Source: Polyangiaceae bacterium (GTDB lineage Bacteria; Myxococcota_A; Polyangia; Polyangiales; Polyangiaceae). Taken from it: DNA of 64,000 bases. A program made the position numbers and the translations under genes. Shown here in pieces: positions 52,978 to 61,132 of this stretch (positions are counted from its first letter, which is position 1; each line of letters starts with the position of its first letter). The notes beneath the pieces are model-generated. The model ran no database searches and had not been told where the DNA came from. It saw only the letters and a list, made by a program, of their open reading frames with translations. Where the stretch lies: NCBI GenBank assembly GCA_015075635.1, contig JABTUA010000001.1, positions 1,798,001-1,862,000 of the forward strand, given 5' to 3'.

Positions 52978-53718
52978 TCAGAGCCGGGGAGGGGCGAAGG
53001 TCGTCGCGATGACCTTGCCCTTCCCGTCCTTGACCCGGGTGCCACCCGCGCTGAGGAACGGCAGCGAGCCGAGCACCAGCGCGGCGGCGACGCCCATGGT
53101 GACGATGCCCGCGGTCTGGAGCGAGGCGCGGTCCTCGAGCTTGCCGTAGCTCCACAGGCCCATTCCGACGAGCCCCAGCGGGATGCCGCCGGCGAACCCC
53201 ACGGTTCCGATGGTCTTCGAGCGTGCGCTGCCGCCCTCGACCTTGAGGTTCGCGGTGCCGCGACCCGGGTCGATGCGGAAGACGTTCGACGCCGTCATGC
53301 CCGGGGCGCGCACCCTGGCGTCCATGCCCTCCACGCGCAGCGTCCGGTCGCACGGGGCGCGGCAGGCCTGCGTCCAATCGGTGTCGTCGATGTAGCTCCT
53401 GAGCTCGAGCACGGCGTCCGGGTAGTCGACGAAGACGTGAACGAAGGCGGAGTGCAGCGTCGGCGAGTCGTCGAGCGGGCCAGCGTCGGGAGGCGGCGCG
53501 CTCGGCGCCGCGGCGCTCTTCGACGGCGGGAGCGCGACCTGATGGGGTGGGGCCGCCGCCTCGGCAGGCTCGGCCACTGCTGCGTCCGTCTCGACGCTGC
53601 CGCTCGGCGCGCCATCCGTCCCGGCGCCCGCGTCCTCTGGCGCAGGGGGTCCAGCGCCCAAGAGCGCCGTCAGGGAAGTCGAGAGCACCAGGGCGGCTGC
53701 CCAGCTCGGTCGGGCCAT
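52978..53718 (-). CDS. Secreted or membrane hypothetical protein with Pro/Ala linker
   Basis: 246 residues. Signal peptide or anchor MARPSWAAALVLSTSLTALLG, then a long Pro/Ala/Glu linker (about 25-85), a beta-rich PEGA-like segment containing DWTQACRAPCDRTLRVEG, and two hydrophobic segments near the C-terminus (TIGTVGFAGGIPLGLVGMGLW; GIVTMGVAAALVLGSLPFL). Similar in style to the TPR/PEGA protein near 21 kb. The 190 bp between it and the transposase hold the IS end and nothing else recognised. Confidence 0.7.
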   Translation of the reverse strand: MARPSWAAALVLSTSLTALLGAGPPAPEDAGAGTDGAPSGSVETDAAVAEPAEAAAPPHQVALPPSKSAAAPSAPPPDAGPLDDSPTLHSAFVHVFVDYPDAVLELRSYIDDTDWTQACRAPCDRTLRVEGMDARVRAPGMTASNVFRIDPGRGTANLKVEGGSARSKTIGTVGFAGGIPLGLVGMGLWSYGKLEDRASLQTAGIVTMGVAAALVLGSLPFLSAGGTRVKDGKGKVIATTFAPPRL

Positions 53719-53759
53719 CGGGCCCGATGGAACCCCTCGCTCGTTCGCGCTGCAAGGCC

Positions 53760-53789
53760 TTGACGGGGGCGCTCGGCGAGCGCTACGCG
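53760..53789 (+). promoter_or_regulatory. Candidate promoter, probably leaderless
   Basis: TTGACG, 18 bp spacer, TACGCG. The -10 ends 7 bp before the GTG start of the next gene, so the transcript would begin at or next to the start codon. Confidence 0.45.
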
Positions 53790-53796
53790 GGCAGGC

Positions 53797-54234
53797 GTGG
53801 ACCCCGTCGTCGATCTCGCCCCGGGAGCCGACCACGACCCGCTGGCTCGGCAGATCGCCGAGCGCATTCGCGCCTCGATCACGCGCGAAGGCTCGAAGCG
53901 CGATTTCGACCGCATGCGCGGCGCAGTGGGCATCGTGGCCGACGACGCCGACACCGCGCTGACGCTGCGCTTCGATTTTGGCCGGCTGACGATTCACGAA
54001 GGCTTGATCGGAGTCCCGACGGTGACCATCCGCGGAATCACCCTGGGGCTGGATGCCTTGTCCGAGCTGCCAGCCCTGCCGGCGCGCGGAGTGGTGGCGT
54101 CGGGACGCTCGCTGGCGCAGGTGCTGGGAGCGCTGCGATCGGGCAAGCTCAAGATCTACGGCCTGACATCGCATCCGCGCCTCGTCTATCGCCTGCTTCG
54201 CCTGCTGTCGTCCGACGCCGGCAAAGCTGGCTGA
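53797..54234 (+). CDS. Small conserved hypothetical protein (SCP2-like?)
   Basis: 145 residues from a GTG, soluble. An N-terminal helical part is followed by beta strands ADTALTLRFDFGRLTIHEG and GVPTVTIRG, and a C-terminal LRSGKLKIYGLTSHPRLVYRLLRLL. The strand-helix order and the lipid-pocket-like end resemble SCP2 sterol-carrier domains, but the match is by eye only. Lies between a divergent gene and the FHA cluster. Confidence 0.6.
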   Translation: MDPVVDLAPGADHDPLARQIAERIRASITREGSKRDFDRMRGAVGIVADDADTALTLRFDFGRLTIHEGLIGVPTVTIRGITLGLDALSELPALPARGVVASGRSLAQVLGALRSGKLKIYGLTSHPRLVYRLLRLLSSDAGKAG

Positions 54235-54280
54235 CGAGCTCGGAATTGCGGCCGATCTCGCCCGAGCGGGGGCGCCGGCT

Positions 54281-54309
54281 TTGACGGATGGGACCGAGAC
54301 CGGTAGCGT
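54281..54309 (+). promoter_or_regulatory. Candidate promoter of the FHA gene trio
   Basis: TTGACG, 17 bp spacer, TAGCGT, with the -10 ending 26 bp before the first FHA start. Good spacing and -35; one of the clearest vegetative-type promoters here. Confidence 0.55.
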
Positions 54310-54335
54310 ATCCAGGAAGCTAGGCGGAATTTCGC

Positions 54336-55202
54336 GTGAGCCGATACCGACTCCGGTTCTTGTTGCAGGAAATCGACTTGCCCCAAGGGGACACCTTGGT
54401 CGGGCGGAGCGCCTCCTGTCACGTGACCATCGAGGATCCGTTGGTGTCGCGCCAGCACGCGCGCTTCCGCATCGAGGGCAACCGCGCCACGGTGGAGGAC
54501 ATGGGGTCGCGCAACGGCCTGGTGATCAACGGCCGCACGGTGCGCGGAGCCCACGAGCTGTCGGACGGTGACCGGGTGCGCATCGGGACGCAGGAGCTGG
54601 TGTTCTGTGCGGTGCGGACCCCGGCAAAGACCGGACCGAGCGTGGGCACTCGACCCACCGGGTTCATGTGCCACTGCGCCGCCTGCGGACTGCCGTACCC
54701 GATGGAGTCTCCGCAGTGCCCGAGCTGCGGCTCGCGCGAACGCATGGACGAGGACACGGTCAGCGGGGTGGTCGGCGAGCCGAACCGCAACTGGACCCTC
54801 GAGCTCCTGGTCGAGGTGCTCCAGCGCGCCGCTTCTCTCCACCGCTGGGACGACGTCGATCGCATGCTCAGGCGCTCGCAGGCCAACATCGAGGAGCGGG
54901 TGCAGAGCGGCCAGCCCGTCCAGCAAGAGCACCTGGACCGGCTCGCGGAGGCGGCCGCGCGGCTGGCGGAGGAGCGGCAGTCGGCGGAGTGGGGCAACTG
55001 GCTGCTCGACGTCTACGCCGCCCTCGGCATGGTGCCGCACCCCACGATATCCGAGCGCCTGTCCACGCTGCCGCCTCAGGCTCGCAAGTCACTGGCACCT
55101 GCTGCCACACGAGTGCTCGAGAGCGTCACGGCCCGCGGCGGTCCAACCGAGGAAGACCGCGACGGGTTCCTGCGCGTCGAGTCGCTGACGGTCTCGCGGT
55201 GA
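54336..55202 (+). CDS. FHA-domain protein 1 with zinc ribbon
   Basis: 288 residues from a GTG. FHA domain at 1-90: VGRSASCHVTIEDPLVSRQHARF and VEDMGSRNGLVINGRTV, i.e. the GR, SRxH and NG motifs that bind phospho-threonine. A zinc ribbon follows (about 110-135, CHCAAC ... CPSC). The last 130 residues are helical. First of three adjacent FHA genes, each separated by only 0-3 bp. Likely reads phosphorylation by Ser/Thr kinases such as the one encoded just downstream. Confidence 0.88.
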   Translation: MSRYRLRFLLQEIDLPQGDTLVGRSASCHVTIEDPLVSRQHARFRIEGNRATVEDMGSRNGLVINGRTVRGAHELSDGDRVRIGTQELVFCAVRTPAKTGPSVGTRPTGFMCHCAACGLPYPMESPQCPSCGSRERMDEDTVSGVVGEPNRNWTLELLVEVLQRAASLHRWDDVDRMLRRSQANIEERVQSGQPVQQEHLDRLAEAAARLAEERQSAEWGNWLLDVYAALGMVPHPTISERLSTLPPQARKSLAPAATRVLESVTARGGPTEEDRDGFLRVESLTVSR

Positions 55203-55949
55203 ATGGGCTACGTCCTCCGCTACAAGAGCCACGAGATCGAGCTCAAGCCCGGCCGATTCGTGATCGGTAGAGCTGCGAGCTCGGAGCTCGCGCTGGACGA
55301 TCCGCTGGTCTCCCGCCAGCACGCCGTCTTGGTCGTTGCACCCGACGGCGTCAGCGTTGAAGACCTGGGTAGTCGCAACGGCGTACTGGTGAACGACGCG
55401 CGCATCGACGGGACGGTGCGGCTGAAGTCCGGCGACCGCGTGAAGATCGGATCGCAGGAGATGCTGCTCTCGCTGGACGCCGCGGCGCCGCGGGCCGTGA
55501 CCCGCGCTGCACCGACGGCCCGGTTCTCGGCCTTCGGGGTCGTCGGCAGCCTCGCGGACAAGGCCCTGGCGCTCGGCCACCCGGACGAGGCCGAGCGGCT
55601 GCTCGCCGGGCCGCTCGAAGACATCGCCGCCAAGGCCGAAGCGGGCCGCGCGGCAGACTCCGACACCAACGAGAAGGCGGCGGCGTTCGCCACGCGCCTG
55701 GCGCTCGCGACGGGCAAGGCCAACTGGGTCGACTATGCGATTCGCCTGTACCAGGCGCTCGAGCGCCCGCTGCCGGTGACCGTCGTCGACGCCCTCCACG
55801 AGGTGCTGCGCAAGGTGGGCGCCGTGGATCGCGTACAGCTCAGGGCCTACGTCGAGTCTCTTCGAGCCCGGGCGCCGGAGCTCTCGCCGAGCGAGCGCTT
55901 CTTGATCGGCAGAATCGAAGGGCTGGAGCGCCTGGCCGCCCTGCGCTGA
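55203..55949 (+). CDS. FHA-domain protein 2
   Basis: 248 residues. FHA domain at 1-90 with VIGRAASSELALDDPLVSRQHAVL and VEDLGSRNGVLVNDARI. The C-terminal about 145 residues form a helical domain (SLADKALALGHPDEAERLL, ANWVDYAIRLYQALERPLP, IGRIEGLERLAAL). That domain recurs in FHA protein 3, so the two genes arose by duplication. The ATG follows the preceding stop directly. Confidence 0.87.
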   Translation: MGYVLRYKSHEIELKPGRFVIGRAASSELALDDPLVSRQHAVLVVAPDGVSVEDLGSRNGVLVNDARIDGTVRLKSGDRVKIGSQEMLLSLDAAAPRAVTRAAPTARFSAFGVVGSLADKALALGHPDEAERLLAGPLEDIAAKAEAGRAADSDTNEKAAAFATRLALATGKANWVDYAIRLYQALERPLPVTVVDALHEVLRKVGAVDRVQLRAYVESLRARAPELSPSERFLIGRIEGLERLAALR

Positions 55950-55952
55950 GGG

Positions 55953-56879
55953 GTGGAATCGCCCCCGATTCGCGGTATGGTTCTCGGGCTATCCGTGAGT
56001 GACGTTCGGCGCACCGACCCGGTGGTGAAGCAGCTCGAGACCACCGAGCGAGCGGTGCGCTTCTCGCTGCTGTACCGCGGGCATCGCTTCGAGCTGAAGC
56101 CCGGCACCTTGGTCATCGGGCGCGGCACGGGCTGTCAGCTGGTGCTCGACGACGCGTTGGTCTCACGCAAGCACGCGGAGCTCGAGGTCACCGAGAGCAC
56201 GGCCGTCCTGGTGGACCTGGGCAGCGTGAACGGCGTGTTCGTCAACGGGCTCCGTGTGAGCGGCCGGCGTCCGCTCATCGACGGCGACAAGCTCGTGATC
56301 GGCCAGCAGGAGATGACGATCTTCGCCGCGGTGAACCCGTCGCTCCTGCCGGAGTCGCCCACGGCGCGCCTGAGCGCCGACACGTTGGTCGGGCTCGAAT
56401 CGCCGCTCATCCAGGCGGCGAAGCCCGCCGCGGACGAGTCGGAGGCCACCCACCAGGGCGACGCGCTCAGCCTGCTCGGCGGCGTCGTGGACAAGGTGCT
56501 CGCGCTCGGGCGCGGCGACGAGGCCGAGCGCATCATCGGCCCGTACCTCCGGAACTACCTGGCGACGGCCCAGAAGGCGAGCTCCGCGTCGCCGGAGGCG
56601 GCCGAGAAGGCGGTCGGCTACGCGGTCAAGCTCGCGGCAGCCACCCGCAAGGGGGAGTGGATCGACTACGCGTTCGCCCTCTACACGGTCTGCCGGCGAC
56701 CCCTGCCCGGCCCCGTCGTAGACCAGCTCTACACGGTGCTGCGCCAGGTCTCGGGGCTGAACATCAATCTTCTTAGGGGGTACGTCGCGGTCCTGCGCTC
56801 CGTTTCGGCGCGACTCGGTCCGAACGAACGCTTCCTGGCTCAGCGCATCGAGGGTCTGGAGCGCCTCGCTTCGGCTTGA
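55953..56879 (+). CDS. FHA-domain protein 3
   Basis: 308 residues from a GTG; an ATG 24 bp and a GTG 42 bp downstream are alternatives. FHA domain about 38-130: VIGRGTGCQLVLDDALVSRKHAEL and LVDLGSVNGVFVNGLRV (SVNG replaces SRNG). The C-terminal helical domain (DKVLALGRGDEAERII, EWIDYAFALYTVCRRPLP, AQRIEGLERLA) parallels that of FHA protein 2. Its last 107 bp are antisense to the DUF721 gene. Confidence 0.87.
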   Translation: MESPPIRGMVLGLSVSDVRRTDPVVKQLETTERAVRFSLLYRGHRFELKPGTLVIGRGTGCQLVLDDALVSRKHAELEVTESTAVLVDLGSVNGVFVNGLRVSGRRPLIDGDKLVIGQQEMTIFAAVNPSLLPESPTARLSADTLVGLESPLIQAAKPAADESEATHQGDALSLLGGVVDKVLALGRGDEAERIIGPYLRNYLATAQKASSASPEAAEKAVGYAVKLAAATRKGEWIDYAFALYTVCRRPLPGPVVDQLYTVLRQVSGLNINLLRGYVAVLRSVSARLGPNERFLAQRIEGLERLASA

Positions 56880-57348
56880 GCCGGGGCTTTCGCTCTTGGT
56901 TGGCCAGCGACTGGCGCATGGCGGTGGCGATGACGTCGCGCAGCGCCGGGTCCTCCACCTGCTCCAGGCGCGCCGCCGCGTCTGCGGGCAGCTCGACGGG
57001 TCTCGGGATACGGCGCGCTGGGGCTTGCTCCGCGCGCTTGGCCACTGCGCCGGTGCGGAACCGAATCGAGCTGACCCCGAGCCCGCGCTTCCGGAGCCGG
57101 TCCATGATCTCGTCCGCCAGGAACGACAGCTCCTGCGCCCACACCGGCGAGGCCACCACGACGGTGAGCACGCCACTGTCGAGGTTACCGGGCGCGCTGC
57201 GCTGAGCGATGCGGTCGCCGGCAATTTCTCGCCAGGTCTCGTGATCCAGGGCCACGCCCGCGCGTCGCGCGGCCGTGTTCCGGGCCTGTGTCAAGAGCTG
57301 ACCGAGTGGCTCAGGCCCCTTCTTGCGGGTCGTGGAGCGCCTCACCAT
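56773..57348 (-). CDS. DUF721 (DciA-like) protein
   Basis: 191 residues. Core about 12-95: EPLGQLLTQARNTAARRAG, ETWREIAGDRIAQRSAPGNLDSGVLTVVVASPVWAQELSFLADEIM. The W-x-x-IAG...H/R...P and the L-x-V-x-x-x-x-W-A-x-E-L pattern identify DUF721, the family of DciA, a loader of the replicative helicase in bacteria without DnaC (established knowledge). The C-terminal about 90 residues are basic and disordered, and the last 35 codons overlap the end of the convergent FHA gene. Confidence 0.82.
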   Translation of the reverse strand: MVRRSTTRKKGPEPLGQLLTQARNTAARRAGVALDHETWREIAGDRIAQRSAPGNLDSGVLTVVVASPVWAQELSFLADEIMDRLRKRGLGVSSIRFRTGAVAKRAEQAPARRIPRPVELPADAAARLEQVEDPALRDVIATAMRQSLANQERKPRLKPKRGAPDPRCAEPGSVRSDRVAPKRSAGPRRTP

Positions 57349-57369
57349 GGGCGTGGGAAGCTAGCACGT

Positions 57370-58245
57370 TCAGCCCAGGCCGAGCGCGTGGCCGAGGGCC
57401 GCGTATTGTCCGCGGATGGCCAAGAACCGGTCCTTCGGATCGGCGGCGAGTGACTGGAGCACCCAGTCGTCCATGGCGACGGGGAGCGCCGGCGCGAGCG
57501 CACACAGGCTCGGCCGCGGAGCCTTCATGACCTGTGTCATCAGCTCGAACAGGTTGTCCGACTCGAACGGCGGCCTGCCGCCGAGCGCGCGGAACACGAT
57601 CGCCCCGAACCCGTACACGTCCACGCGCTGGTCGAGCACCGAAGAGTCGCCCGCCCACGCCTCCGGGGCGATGTAGCTCGGCGAGCCGGCGATCTGACCG
57701 AACTCCGTCATCGGTCGCGAGCGCGTGAACTTCGCGAACCCGAAATCGAGCAGCTTCACGCCGCCCCCCAGCGCCGCGTCGAGCACGAAGATGTTCGGCG
57801 GCTTGAGATCACGGTGCACGATGCCCTGCGCGTGGGCCTGCTCCAGGGTCGATGCGACGGGGCCGAGCAGATCGAAGAGCTCTCGCGGCGAGATGCGCTG
57901 GCCGCTCTCCTCGAGCGCACGCAGGTGATCGTCCAGGTCGCGGCCCACGAGGTACTCGAGCACCAGGCAGGGGCAGCCGTCGTCAGTCCACGCTTGATCC
58001 AGGACCCGCACCGCGGCGGTGCGCATCAGGCTGGTCATGGCCCGGGCCTCGCGAAACAGGCGTTCGACCCAGGCCTTGTCCCGAGCCGCCTGCGGGTGCA
58101 GCACCTTGAGCGCCACCAGATCCCCGTCGACCTGATCCCGCGCGCGGTACACCGCGCTCTGGCCGCCGACCGCCAGCAGCGCCTCCACCCGGTAGCGGCC
58201 GCGGATCAGCTCGCCGGTCCGGTCCAGAGGGGGGCGCAGGCTCAT
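57370..58245 (-). CDS. Soluble Ser/Thr protein kinase
   Basis: 291 residues. Kinase domain spans nearly all of it: glycine loop LAVGGQSAVYRA, K47 in ALKVLH, HRDLKPPN (144-151), DFG 167-169, AGSPSYIAPE and GRPPFESDNLFELM. Unlike the kinase near 22 kb it has the canonical HRDLKP loop and no membrane or sensor region. Its ATG shares the CATG with the start of the broken SDR gene on the other strand; an in-frame GTG lies 21 bp farther out. Positioned 21 bp downstream of DUF721 on the same strand; a natural partner for the FHA proteins. Confidence 0.9.
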   Translation of the reverse strand: MSLRPPLDRTGELIRGRYRVEALLAVGGQSAVYRARDQVDGDLVALKVLHPQAARDKAWVERLFREARAMTSLMRTAAVRVLDQAWTDDGCPCLVLEYLVGRDLDDHLRALEESGQRISPRELFDLLGPVASTLEQAHAQGIVHRDLKPPNIFVLDAALGGGVKLLDFGFAKFTRSRPMTEFGQIAGSPSYIAPEAWAGDSSVLDQRVDVYGFGAIVFRALGGRPPFESDNLFELMTQVMKAPRPSLCALAPALPVAMDDWVLQSLAADPKDRFLAIRGQYAALGHALGLG

Positions 58246-59141
58246 GGGCAGCTTTTTGGTTAACACGCCGCGCTCAGGGGCGGCAGGGATTGGACGGGCG
58301 GTGGCGCTGCACCTGGCGCGGCAGGGCTTTCACGTGCTCGGTACGGGGCGGAGGCTCGACTCCCTGGCGGCGCTCCGGCCGAGGCCGTCGGGCTTCGGCT
58401 CGACACCCTGCCACTCGATGTGACTGGCGCCGCGTCCATCGACGCGGCTCGCGCCGAGATCGACCGCCTCACGGACGGCCACGGCGTCGACGTGCTGGTC
58501 AACAACGCCGGCTTCGGCATCGCGGCACCATTGATCGAGGCCTCCGACACCGACGTGCGGGCACAGTACGAGACCAACGTGTTCGGGCTGCTCGCGGTCA
58601 CGCGGGCCTTCGTGCCTGCGATGCTCTCGCGCCGCTCGGGTCGGATCATCAACGTGAGCAGCGTCGGTGGCCGGGTGACCCTGCCGTTCATGGGCGCCTA
58701 CAACTCGACGAAGGACGCGGTGGAATCGCTGTCGGACGCGCTGCGGCGCGAGCTTCTGCCGTTCGGCATTCGTATCTCCGTGATCGAACCGGGGCTCATC
58801 CGGAGCGAGTTCGCGGACAAGTCCATGGCCTTCGTCGCGACGCGAACCGAGCCTTCCGCCTCGCCGTTCGCGGAGGTCTACGCGAACGCCGGGGCGATCC
58901 GCGCGGCCTCCGAGCAGGGCGCGGTGGGGCCGGAGTGCATTGCGCTGGCGGTCGAGCGCGCGATCACCGCCCGCCGCGCGCGCGCTACGTGGCCCCATGG
59001 TCCGCACGCTCGTTCCTGTTCCTGGCCAGCGCAATGCCCACGTCCTGGCTGGACGCGCTCTTCGCCTGGGGCCTCGCGAGGCTCGGTCGCCGAGAGCGGG
59101 CGACCGCGGGGACGCGGCCGGCGAGCGCGCTCTCGGGGTGA
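58244..59141 (+). pseudogene. Short-chain dehydrogenase/reductase with two frameshifts
   Basis: Reading across three frames gives one SDR: AAGIGRAVALHLARQGFHVLGTGRR (first frame), then DTLPLDVTG...VLVNNAGFGIAAP, SRRSGRIINVSSVGGRV and the catalytic YNSTK as AYNSTKDAVESL (second), then RYVAPWSARSFLFLASAMP to the stop (third). The shifts lie near 58373-58380 (CTCCGGCCGAGG) and near 58972-58985 (GC run), each as if one base were missing. The nucleotide motif TGxxxGIG is also degraded (RSGAAGIG). Dead gene or assembly errors. An ORF from 58420 alone would lack the cofactor site. Confidence 0.75.
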
Positions 59142-59173
59142 GGAACGACTGGCGCACCGGGCCCCGGATCGGC

Positions 59174-59179
59174 TATAGA
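59174..59179 (+). promoter_or_regulatory. Candidate -10 of the tRNA-Leu gene
   Basis: TATAGA, 13 bp before the first tRNA base; five of six match TATAAT. No good -35 is seen at 16-18 bp upstream. Confidence 0.4.
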
Positions 59180-59192
59180 CCCGCATTCCCGA

Positions 59193-59275
59193 GCCGAAGT
59201 GGCGGAATGGCAGACGCGGCGGACTCAAAATCCGCTTCCCTAACGGGAGTGTGGGTTCAAGTCCCTCCTTCGGCA
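59193..59275 (+). tRNA. tRNA-Leu (anticodon CAA)
   Basis: 83 nt cloverleaf with a long variable arm (type II). Acceptor stem GCCGAAG pairs with CTTCGGC, followed by discriminator A; the next bases are CCG, so CCA is not encoded. Anticodon stem GCGGA/TCCGC encloses loop CTCAAAA, giving anticodon CAA for the codon TTG. The T-arm contains GTTCAAGTC. Confidence 0.95.
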
Positions 59276-59291
59276 CCGAGCGAGCGCGGCG

Positions 59292-61106
59292 TCAGCGCCA
59301 ACTGACGCCGCCGTCGTCGCTGGCGAGCATCTCGACGCGCAGGCGCATGCGCTGGTCGCGCCGCCAAAACACGAACAGCTTGCCTTGGGCCGTCGTGGCG
59401 CGAACGTCCACCGGCGTGCCGTCCGAGTTGGGGGCGCCGAGGAGCGTGGGGCGCCCGAACTGCCAGTGGCCGAAGCGCGCGACCTGCGCGTAGACGCTGC
59501 CGTGAACGACGTGCACCACGAGCACGACCTCGCCTTCGCAGCTCGCGACGCTGTGCCTTCCCGCCCGGGCCGCGGTCACCACCACGGGCGCGCCGGCGTC
59601 CATCGGGACCATGCGGTTGCCGATGGGGCTGACCAGCGTCAACGCATCTTCGGCGCGCGCCAGGAGGGCCGGCGGGCAGCTCCCGCACACGCGCGTGAGC
59701 TCACTCGCAGGCGGAGCGTCGAACCGGTACGTGAAGAGACGCGCGGCGCCGATCGCGGCGAACAACGATCGGTCGGCGAAGCGAGCCGCAAACGGAAACA
59801 GCTTCTCGCCGGCGACGCCGCAGCGGCTCTCCGTCGCTGGCTCGGCGACCAGCCTGCCGGCTGGGAGCTCCACGCGATCGACGGGGGTCCAAGCCGCGCC
59901 GGCCTTCGGCACGTCGTAGAGCACCAGCGAGCTCGAGGGACCGGCCGCTTCGAACGACACGAGGCGCGGCCGCGGTTCGGTCGCGGCCGCGATCAGGGTG
60001 CCGGTCGGCGCCGGCAAGAGCTCGAGCTGGCCCGGGGTGGTCAGTCGAACCAGCGCGCCGCCCACGCGGCTCGGATCACGCGGACCGATGGCCAGCGTGG
60101 GGACGAGCTGCTTCTTCGGGCCTTCGCTCAGCCAGACGGGGGTGCCCGCGGCGAGCGGCTCGAGGCCCTCGGGGAGGGCCGGGACCTCGATGGCGTCTTC
60201 GAAGCGCTGCCCGCCGTCCGCCAAGCGCACGATGAAGCTGGTCTTGTAGGCGCCTTTCTCGTCGCGCTGGGTCGAGAGTACGAGCTGCGGCGCGCCCTGG
60301 GCGAAGCCCACGGCAGGCAGCGCCGGCAGGCCGTCGGCGCGCCCCGCCGAGCCGGCCACGAACTCGAAGCTCTTGCCGCCGTCCTTCGAGCTGCCGAGTC
60401 GAAGACCGATACTGGCACTGTCCCGCTCGCGCGTCGCGAAGGCCAGCCGGAGCTCGCCCTCGCTCCCCGGGTCGACCGAGAAGGCGGTCTTCAGCAGGAA
60501 CTCCGCGGGCGCGTCCAGCACCAAGCGCGGTACGGGGAGCGCGCGCGCCGGGATGGCACGTTCGCTCGGCGGGCACGCGCCGAGCTCCAGGCTGCCTTCC
60601 CCGATGGCGACGCGACACGCACCTTTGAGCAGGCCGGCCACGCCGCTCTCCAGAGACTCGAGCTCCCCGGCGGCCAGCACGTCGGCGCGCTCGCCGAAGC
60701 GTGCCTCGCCGAGCACGCGGACGATGGTGTCGAGCTCCCGCACCCCCTCCCTGTCGCGCGCCCAGCGCAGGGCGCCTAGGTCTCCCAGCGTCGCGTGCGC
60801 CCGCGCAGCCAAGGAGGCGCAACCGCCGAGCGGCGTGGAGCTCGCGGGTGACAGCTCGACCGCTTCGCGCAGCGTTGCGGCGTCGCCGCTCGCTGCCTGC
60901 ACGCACTCCGAGAGCTCCACCGAGGCCTCGTAGAGCTGCTTCGAGAGCAGCTTCCCCCGGCTGCGCGCCGACAGCCACGACACCCCGAGGGCGATCGGCA
61001 GCGCCAGGAGCAGCAGCGCCAGGAGCGCGTTCTTCGTCCGCAAGGGGGCCGGGGCCGGGGGGCCTGCGGGCTTGTCCGGGGCTCCGCCCGCGCCGACTTC
61101 GTCCAC
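59292..61106 (-). CDS. Membrane-anchored BNR-motif protein
   Basis: 604 residues from a GTG. A Pro-rich lead is followed by one TM helix (about 26-46, LLALLLLALPIALGVSWL), so most of the protein is outside the cytoplasm. The large C-terminal part is beta-rich with Asp-box/BNR-like turns SSKDGGKSF and ASDDGGVSW, which usually mark beta-propellers. Three or four Cys (CVQAA, GGCAS, ACPPSE, CGSCPP) may form disulfides. No enzyme family is evident. It converges on the tRNA gene. Confidence 0.72.
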   Translation of the reverse strand: MDEVGAGGAPDKPAGPPAPAPLRTKNALLALLLLALPIALGVSWLSARSRGKLLSKQLYEASVELSECVQAASGDAATLREAVELSPASSTPLGGCASLAARAHATLGDLGALRWARDREGVRELDTIVRVLGEARFGERADVLAAGELESLESGVAGLLKGACRVAIGEGSLELGACPPSERAIPARALPVPRLVLDAPAEFLLKTAFSVDPGSEGELRLAFATRERDSASIGLRLGSSKDGGKSFEFVAGSAGRADGLPALPAVGFAQGAPQLVLSTQRDEKGAYKTSFIVRLADGGQRFEDAIEVPALPEGLEPLAAGTPVWLSEGPKKQLVPTLAIGPRDPSRVGGALVRLTTPGQLELLPAPTGTLIAAATEPRPRLVSFEAAGPSSSLVLYDVPKAGAAWTPVDRVELPAGRLVAEPATESRCGVAGEKLFPFAARFADRSLFAAIGAARLFTYRFDAPPASELTRVCGSCPPALLARAEDALTLVSPIGNRMVPMDAGAPVVVTAARAGRHSVASCEGEVVLVVHVVHGSVYAQVARFGHWQFGRPTLLGAPNSDGTPVDVRATTAQGKLFVFWRRDQRMRLRVEMLASDDGGVSWR

Positions 61107-61132
61107 GGGGACATGCTAACTTCTTTTCTTCG

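Noticed and set aside
58420..59178. SDR as an intact 252-residue gene
   Set aside because: That frame lacks the cofactor-binding N-terminus and changes to nonsense at the C-terminus, while the other two frames continue the family sequence.
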